A stretch of DNA of 64,000 nucleotides from Nitrospirota bacterium (GTDB lineage Bacteria > Nitrospirota > Nitrospiria > Nitrospirales > UBA8639): NCBI GenBank assembly GCA_029864405.1, contig JAOTTP010000003.1:1-64000 (forward strand), given 5' to 3'. Position numbers and translations under genes: made by a program. Below are positions 57,933 to 64,000 of the stretch, piece by piece; within the stretch, counting starts at the first letter, position 1; each line of letters starts with the position of its first letter. The notes under the pieces were generated by a model, which ran no database searches, was not told where the DNA came from, and worked only from the letters and a program-made list of their open reading frames with translations.

Positions 57933-58077
57933 GAGAGTGTTCAAAAAGGCTCGTCCAGCAAGGCCGCAGCCGCTTGGGCGAGCGGAGCATACGGAGGAGT
58001 ATGTGAGCATGGCCAAGTGGCGAGAACGCATCGCTAAAAGCATCCCCAAGGGTGCAACACTTGTTTTCAACACTCCC
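57933..58077. repeat. TIR-bearing dispersed repeat, copy 2 (inverted relative to copy 1)
   Basis: gagagtgttcaaaaaggctcgtccagcaaggccgcagcc...gagcggagcatacggaggagtatgtgagcatg...gcgagaacgc...tttcaacactccc. Confidence 0.75.
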
Positions 58078-58094
58078 ATGATGGGATTTCGGCC

Positions 58095-58613
58095 TTACTC
58101 ATTCTGCTCCGCGACATACTGTTGCGCGTATCGAATGTAGTTCGCGGCGGATTCTTTGATCCACTGGACTTCGGCCTCCGTCAACAGGCGTTTAACTTTG
58201 GCAGGGGATCCCATGACCAGGCTCTTTGAGGGGATGTGGATTCTCTCGGTGATCAAGGCTCCAGCGCCAATGACACAGTCTTCTTCGATCACAACCCCGT
58301 CCATGATGATGGCTCCCATGCCAATCAGCACCCGATCATGAATCGTGCATCCATGGAGGACCGTATGATGGCCCACGGTGATGTCATCGCCAAGGGTGAG
58401 GGGGTGGGTATCATGCGTAACATGCAACAGGCAGAGGTCTTGAATATTGGTCCGGTGGCCAATACGGATGGAATGAACGTCTCCGCGTATGATGGCATGA
58501 AACCAGACGCTTGATTCCGATCCGATGGCCACATCGCCGATGACCACGGCCGTGTCTTCGATAAACGCGCCGGTGGCGATGGTTGGGGCAATGCCTCGAT
58601 ACGTTTTGAGCAT
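58095..58613 (-). CDS. gamma-carbonic anhydrase family protein (LbH hexapeptide)
   Basis: MLKTYRGIAPTIATGAFIEDTAVVIGDVAIGSESSVWFHAIIRGDVHSIRIGHRTNIQDLCLLHVTHDTHPLTLGDDITVGHHTVLHGCTI. Confidence 0.93.
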   Translation of the reverse strand: MLKTYRGIAPTIATGAFIEDTAVVIGDVAIGSESSVWFHAIIRGDVHSIRIGHRTNIQDLCLLHVTHDTHPLTLGDDITVGHHTVLHGCTIHDRVLIGMGAIIMDGVVIEEDCVIGAGALITERIHIPSKSLVMGSPAKVKRLLTEAEVQWIKESAANYIRYAQQYVAEQNE

Positions 58614-58668
58614 GAGAACGGTCCTTTCGCCGAATAGGGTATCTCCCTGTGAGAACGACACGTGACGG

Positions 58669-59142
58669 TTAGGGGCGAATGTGCATGGCGCAGATGACCA
58701 GGGCTGTGAGAATAGTGAGGATGGTGAGGTACGTCGCCACACTTCGGTCTGCGAGCCAGTCGGTTTGCCAATGTTGAGGATAAGCGGTTTTTCCCGAAAA
58801 AATCCAGCCTTCTTGGTACAGTCCCATTCCTCTCTCGAGTTCAATTAACTGTTGTTTCGCCATTCGGTGTCGAGTGGCTTGTTGGAGAATCAGATAGGCC
58901 ACGAAGCCTGACAGGATGACCACTCCGAAAAGGGCCAACCATCGCATGGCGGGGTCGGCGTTCCCAGGGGAAATCACCATCATCACCAACAACAGTACTA
59001 ACACGGTATTGTGGAATGCCGACAACCGGCTCATGTATTCCCGTCGCCGGAGCACCTCGTCTTTAAATAACGGATACAAGACGCGAAAGACTTCGAGTTG
59101 CTCTTGGGATAATTCCCGGTTGGCATGTGGTGAGTCAGGCAT
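58669..59142 (-). CDS. hypothetical two-TM membrane protein
   Basis: 157 aa; MPDSPHANRELSQEQLEVFRVLYPLFKDEVLRRREYMSRLSAFHNTVLVLLLVMMVI...; hydrophobic segments, no family recognised. Confidence 0.65.
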   Translation of the reverse strand: MPDSPHANRELSQEQLEVFRVLYPLFKDEVLRRREYMSRLSAFHNTVLVLLLVMMVISPGNADPAMRWLALFGVVILSGFVAYLILQQATRHRMAKQQLIELERGMGLYQEGWIFSGKTAYPQHWQTDWLADRSVATYLTILTILTALVICAMHIRP

Positions 59143-59160
59143 GAAACCGGTCCTACCACA

Positions 59161-59970
59161 TCACGAGAGAGGCAAATGATCGATCATCCACTTGGCCAGA
59201 TGGGTGGTCATGAGACGAAAATCTTCAGGCCGTCCAAATTGATGGTTCGCACCGGGAATGAGCTGCAAACGCTTGGGCACGTTGAGAGAAGTCAGCAATC
59301 GATCAATCTGATGAGCGGGAATAATTTCGTCTTGATCGCCATACACAATGAGCGTGGTGGCTTGAATGCGCGAGGCTGAGATGTAGCCATTGTAGGTGAG
59401 GCATTCCTCAAAAAACGAATACGGCAACGGTATGGGATGGTCGCCACCGAGGATGTTAGGAATGTGATCGGTGCGTTTCCATCGGTCCATGGCGTCGGTC
59501 CCCAATTCCAGGCGAAGTACTTCAGGGAAATCCACGACCGGGCATTTCAGGCCCAGAGCCTGTAGTTGGGGAAACCGGGGGGCCGAAAGAATGGCCATGA
59601 ATCCCCCAAAACTCGATCCGATCAGTCCGAGAGCATTCATGGCTTTTTCGGTGAGAAAGCGGAAGGCGGCCTCCAATTGTTCCTCACATTTTTGAATGCC
59701 GAATTGCGCTAATGGCTCCGGTGATTCACCCATGCCATACCAATCGAATCGGAGAGTCGCGATGGACTTGGGAATGAGGAGTTCCGTGAGCCGCCGATTG
59801 GTTCGACTGTTTTTATCGGAGGGAAATCCATGACACAGGATCACGGCTCGATTCGTTGGGGAAGCTGGCTGAGCGAAAATCCCTGTCGTCACGATGCCGG
59901 ATGAACTGGTAAAGCTGATAGGAGTTTCAGTTCCCCCCTCATGGCGTTCTGTGGGCGATGAGGTCTCCAC
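59161..59970 (-). CDS. alpha/beta hydrolase
   Basis: RAVILCHGFPSDKNSRTNRRLTELLIPKSIATLRFDWYGMGESPE...LGLIGSSFGGFMAILSA...LIVYGDQDEIIPAHQIDRLL...GANHQF. GTG start assumed so as not to overlap thiD. Confidence 0.82.
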   Translation of the reverse strand: METSSPTERHEGGTETPISFTSSSGIVTTGIFAQPASPTNRAVILCHGFPSDKNSRTNRRLTELLIPKSIATLRFDWYGMGESPEPLAQFGIQKCEEQLEAAFRFLTEKAMNALGLIGSSFGGFMAILSAPRFPQLQALGLKCPVVDFPEVLRLELGTDAMDRWKRTDHIPNILGGDHPIPLPYSFFEECLTYNGYISASRIQATTLIVYGDQDEIIPAHQIDRLLTSLNVPKRLQLIPGANHQFGRPEDFRLMTTHLAKWMIDHLPLS

Positions 59971-59977
59971 GCCTTCG

Positions 59978-60769
59978 CTATGATTGAAGAAAGTAAAAGT
60001 GGTCGGTGGGGCCGTGCCCCTGGCCAAGTGGGAGGCCGTGACGAATGGCCTCGGTGGTATAGTGTTTGGCCGCCTCAATTGCGTCAGGAATGGGTTTCCC
60101 CTTGGCGAGGTTGGCGGCAATGGCAGAGGCCAAGGTGCAGCCGGTTCCATGAGTCGTAGAGGTCTGAATGAATTCACCCTTATACATGCGAAAAAACCGG
60201 CCGTCATAGAGTAAGTCGGTCCCCGGCTGTTCCAGCAGGTGTCCGCCTTTGATCAGGACATGTGTGCAGCCTAATTGATGGATCACTTTCGCCGCCTCCC
60301 TGGCATCGGCCAGAGTCTTAATGGAGAGGCCCGATAACATTTCAGCTTCGTGAATATTTGGAGTCAGGAGGGAAGCCTGCGGGAGCAATTCGGCTTTCAG
60401 AATGGCCATCGCATCCTGTTCCAACAGTGGATGTCCTCCCTTCGCGACCATGACCGGGTCGACGACCAGGTGCTCGAGATGTTGCGTGGCGAGTCTCCGG
60501 CTGACCGTGGTGATGATGTCGGAGGTTGCCAGCATACCGGTTTTGGCCACGGCAACAGGAATATCGGAGAAGATGGCATCGAGTTGCGCCTCAATAATTG
60601 AAGTAGGCAGATGAAAAACGGCAGAGACGCCGCACGTATTCTGTGCAGTAATGGATGTCAGCACCGACATCCCAAACACACCATTGGCGGACATGGATTT
60701 GAGATCGGCTTGGATGCCGGCTCCTCCACTGGAATCAGAACCGGCGATGGTCAGAACAGCTTTTTTCAT
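59978..60769 (-). CDS. thiD: hydroxymethylpyrimidine/phosphomethylpyrimidine kinase
   Basis: [48 protein letters not shown]...[11 protein letters not shown]...[22 protein letters not shown]. Confidence 0.95.
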   Translation of the reverse strand: MKKAVLTIAGSDSSGGAGIQADLKSMSANGVFGMSVLTSITAQNTCGVSAVFHLPTSIIEAQLDAIFSDIPVAVAKTGMLATSDIITTVSRRLATQHLEHLVVDPVMVAKGGHPLLEQDAMAILKAELLPQASLLTPNIHEAEMLSGLSIKTLADAREAAKVIHQLGCTHVLIKGGHLLEQPGTDLLYDGRFFRMYKGEFIQTSTTHGTGCTLASAIAANLAKGKPIPDAIEAAKHYTTEAIRHGLPLGQGHGPTDHFYFLQS

Positions 60770-61009
60770 GCGTGTTGGCGAATGGATAGCATGTGGACGA
60801 ACGGTGAGTCTAGCATGCCATATTCCGATGATCCAGAGATGAAGCCTCTATATGTTGACTGGAGATCTCTCTGTTCCAACTTACGTCTGAGGGTGTGGTG
60901 TTTTTGCGTATTTTTCTTGACATTACAGCAAAAATATTTCATGGTGTTGGATCATAGAGTCATTCCTTGAGGGTCTGGTCTTCTTAGGCTTCTCAAGGAT
61001 AGATATGGC

Positions 61010-64000
61010 ATGGAATCTCCCCATCCTTCAAAGACTTCTCCTCCTTCCGATGAAGAAGTTCATCGGGAGCGCCTCGGAGATCTGACGCTTTCTCTTGGGT
61101 CATCCCAAGGGTTGCATGAACAATCGTCTTCCGAATCTGAAGCCTCGAGTCTCAATAAACAGAGATGCGAGGCTCTCCAATCCAATCTGTCGCCTACTGA
61201 CCAACAGCGTGATGTGCAGGAAGAATTGAATGTTCTCCGTCAGCAAGTAGAATGGTTCATTTTCGCCTCTCAGGGATCTCGTGAAGGATTGTGGGTGGCT
61301 GAAATTCGTCCGGATATTCCCTGGGACTCTCCAGATTGTCCGGTTTGGTACTCCCCTCAGTTTATCGCGTTGCTGGGGTATGAGGAATCTGAGTTTCCAG
61401 GAGTGAGGGCGAGTTGGGAGCAATTGTTACACCCTGAAGATCGGGAACATGTGTTTGAGGCTTTAGCCAATCATGTTGAAAAGAGGATTCCCTATCATGT
61501 GGAGTCCCGCTTACGCACGAAATCAAGAGGGTATCGTTGGTTTGAGGCCACGGGCGAGGGAACCTTTGATGCCAACGGGAAGTTAATTCGAGGTGGAGGA
61601 ACCTTACGCGATATCACGGATCGTAAGGTGGCTGAAGGTGCGTCAAAGCGGAACCATGCTCTGTTGGATGCTGTCCTTGAAGAAATGAGTGATGTGGTCT
61701 ATGCCAAGGATCAAGACGGTCGTTACCTCCTGGTCAATCCTTCGGGAGCGGTGATCATGGAAAAAACCATGGATGAGGTCATCGGAAAAACCGATCAGGA
61801 ATTATTTGGTCATCACCAGCATGCGTTGTTTGTCGAGGGAGACGCCCAAGCGATGCGTGGTGAGGGGACCCAGACATTTGAGGTCGAGGTCCAGGAACGG
61901 CAATCCGTGTCGCGAACGTTTTTAGTCACGAAAGATTCCTTTGGGCATTCACCGAATGGTCAAAGTGGAGTGTTGGGATTTGCTCGCGATATAACGTTTC
62001 GAAAAGCCGCGGAATTAACCATTCAGGAGAGAGAGAAACGCTTCCGGGCCATTATGGAAAATGCCTATGATCTGATTACGGAAGCCGATGCGGAAGGACG
62101 ATTCCTGTATGTGAGCCCCAATTTCAAAGAATCTCTTGGGTACAGCTCCGCAGATCTGCTTGGCACGAGTGTCTTTGCTCCAGTTCATCCTGAAGATCGA
62201 GAAAAGGTGGTGGCGGAATTTTGCCAAGGCATGAAGACACAAGGTTCCGGCTGTTCGGTGTACCGCTATCGACATCGGAATGGGGAGTACCGCTGGTTTG
62301 AAAGCACCGGGCGAGCGTTTCAAACGGCGCTCGGGGAACTTCGAGCTGTGGTGATTTCGCGAGATATTACACAACGAAAACAATGGGAAGATGCGCTGGA
62401 GGCGATTGTCAAAGGCAATGTGATCCCCGGCTCTCCAAACTTCTTCGAAGTTCTAGTCGGCGAATTGGCGAAAGCTCTTCAGGTGCCCATGGTGTTTTTG
62501 TCAGAGCGGATTGAGAAAAATGACAGCAAAGCCCGGACACTGGCTTTTTGGAACCAAGATCACTTTGAGCCTCCATCCGAGTACGACTGTCTCGGGGGCC
62601 CTTGCGAGCAGGTGTTTAAGGGTAACCCTGTTGACCATCCTTCTGGGGTCCAACAACTCTTTCCTCGCAGTGAAACGATTCAAAGGCTGGCGATTGAGGC
62701 GTATTATGGGATTCCTCTTTTTAATGCCCAGAAGGAGGTCGTGGGAAATCTTGCGTTCATGGATACTCGACCGTTTGATCTGTCTTTTCAGGGGCGATAT
62801 CTTTTGCAGATTTTTTCGGCTCGAGCGGGAGCTGAACTTGAGCGGAAGCGCGCACAGGAAGATCTCCAAAAAAGCCAGGACCAGTACCGTGCGCTCTACG
62901 ATCAGACCCCGTTAATCTATTTTACGGTGGATGGTCAGGGACGTATTCTTTCCGTGAATCAGTATGGGGCGGAATTGTTAGGGTATCGGGTTGAGGAATT
63001 AGTGGGAACCTCTGTCCTCTCCGTGGTCTACCATGAAGATCGTCATGTGTTTCAATCGGGTCTGGAGAAGAGGATGCGCGAATCGGCCAAATGGATTATT
63101 CCGGATTTTCGGAAAGTGAAAAAGGATGGGACCATTCTTTGGGTCAAAGAGACGGTGCAGGCCGTCGCCAATCACCCTGGGCCTCAAGTGTGGTTCCTGT
63201 CTTGTGAGGATATTACCGAACGGAAACGGACCGAAGAGGCCTTAAAATCGAGCGAGACGCAGTTGCGGCATACTCAAAAAATGGAGGCGATTGGCACATT
63301 GGCCGGTGGAATTGCCCATGACTTTAATAATATTTTGGGTGCGATCTTGGGATATTCTGAATTGGCGATGGCCTATGCCAACCAGGATGAACGCTTAAAA
63401 TCGTATTTAAATGAAGTGGTCGCTGCTGGGAATCGGGCCCGTGATCTTGTGAAGCAAATTTTAGCCTTTAGCCGTCGTTCGGAGAAGGATAAAGAGGCGA
63501 TTGACCTGCGATTGGTGATCAGGGATGTCCTGCAAATGGTGCGTGCCAGTTTCCCCTCCTCGATTGATATTCGAACGTCATTAGAACTTGAATCCACGGC
63601 GATTTATGGTGATCCGACGCAAATCCAACAAGTGATCATGAATCTCTGTGCCAATGCCGAATATGCGATGCGGGAAGAGGGAGGCGTATTGGAAATCGTC
63701 TTATGCCACAAGAGTATTACCGAAGAAGGAATGCCAGGCATGGATACGCTCAAGGCCGGTTCCTATCTTCAACTGGTGATTCGTGATTCCGGGAAGGGCA
63801 TCCCCCTCGAAACGGTGGAGAGAATTTTTGAGCCATTTTTTACCACGAAACCTGCGGGAGAGGGCACGGGACTTGGGTTGGCCGTCGTACATGGGATTGT
63901 TCTCAATCACGGTGGGGTGATTGCCGTGTCCAGTCGTCCAGGGGAAGGAACCATCTTCACGGTAGTCCTGCCGCGCTTGGATGTGGTTGTACCGGAAAAA
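61010..64000 (+). CDS. multi-PAS/GAF sensor histidine kinase, 3' end beyond window
   Basis: Manual translation (absent from ORF track because no stop in window): [22 protein letters not shown]...; about four PAS segments plus a GAF-like segment; His[26 protein letters not shown]; HATPase [14 protein letters not shown]...[13 protein letters not shown]. Confidence 0.9.
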   Translation, partial: MESPHPSKTSPPSDEEVHRERLGDLTLSLGSSQGLHEQSSSESEASSLNKQRCEALQSNLSPTDQQRDVQEELNVLRQQVEWFIFASQGSREGLWVAEIRPDIPWDSPDCPVWYSPQFIALLGYEESEFPGVRASWEQLLHPEDREHVFEALANHVEKRIPYHVESRLRTKSRGYRWFEATGEGTFDANGKLIRGGGTLRDITDRKVAEGASKRNHALLDAVLEEMSDVVYAKDQDGRYLLVNPSGAVIMEKTMDEVIGKTDQELFGHHQHALFVEGDAQAMRGEGTQTFEVEVQERQSVSRTFLVTKDSFGHSPNGQSGVLGFARDITFRKAAELTIQEREKRFRAIMENAYDLITEADAEGRFLYVSPNFKESLGYSSADLLGTSVFAPVHPEDREKVVAEFCQGMKTQGSGCSVYRYRHRNGEYRWFESTGRAFQTALGELRAVVISRDITQRKQWEDALEAIVKGNVIPGSPNFFEVLVGELAKALQVPMVFLSERIEKNDSKARTLAFWNQDHFEPPSEYDCLGGPCEQVFKGNPVDHPSGVQQLFPRSETIQRLAIEAYYGIPLFNAQKEVVGNLAFMDTRPFDLSFQGRYLLQIFSARAGAELERKRAQEDLQKSQDQYRALYDQTPLIYFTVDGQGRILSVNQYGAELLGYRVEELVGTSVLSVVYHEDRHVFQSGLEKRMRESAKWIIPDFRKVKKDGTILWVKETVQAVANHPGPQVWFLSCEDITERKRTEEALKSSETQLRHTQKMEAIGTLAGGIAHDFNNILGAILGYSELAMAYANQDERLKSYLNEVVAAGNRARDLVKQILAFSRRSEKDKEAIDLRLVIRDVLQMVRASFPSSIDIRTSLELESTAIYGDPTQIQQVIMNLCANAEYAMREEGGVLEIVLCHKSITEEGMPGMDTLKAGSYLQLVIRDSGKGIPLETVERIFEPFFTTKPAGEGTGLGLAVVHGIVLNHGGVIAVSSRPGEGTIFTVVLPRLDVVVPEK

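Noticed and set aside
57904-58140. 78-aa plus ORF with TRVFKKARPARPQPLGRAEHTEEYVSM
   Set aside because: Repeat-derived translation (copy 2), not an independent gene.
1-64000. tRNA or rRNA genes
   Set aside because: No tRNA cloverleaf or rRNA-like sequence was recognised by eye; a tRNAscan/Infernal run would be needed to be sure.

Overview
The window is bacterial chromosomal DNA, and the gene content suggests a Nitrospira-like organism (inference only, no search run). It is dominated by a cell-surface polysaccharide locus at about 12.6-37.9 kb. That locus has a Wzm/Wzt ABC exporter, a fused methyltransferase/GT2/WbsX-like protein, several methyltransferases, two PhyH-type dioxygenases, HddA/HddC-like heptose activation genes, a small-protein/NoeA-like/sulfatase/SGNH group, several glycosyltransferases and a WcaJ-type initiating transferase. 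Downstream are metG-holB-tmk (minus strand), glmU-glmS, rfbB-A-C-D, uppP, an ACT-malic enzyme, a CPBP protease, an SDR, a gamma-carbonic anhydrase, thiD and a large PAS/GAF histidine kinase that runs off the right edge. The first 12 kb is gene-poor and contains decayed genes (fn3, SRAP and VCBS-type remnants). The strongest candidate for something new is an IS110/IS1111-type element (about 38202-39514) inserted in a REP-like repeat. Its 3' noncoding region has short matches to the target and donor flanks in the order expected for a bridge RNA/seekRNA. There are also a composite palindromic repeat array around the IS and a pair of inverted TIR-bearing repeats flanking an SDR gene.
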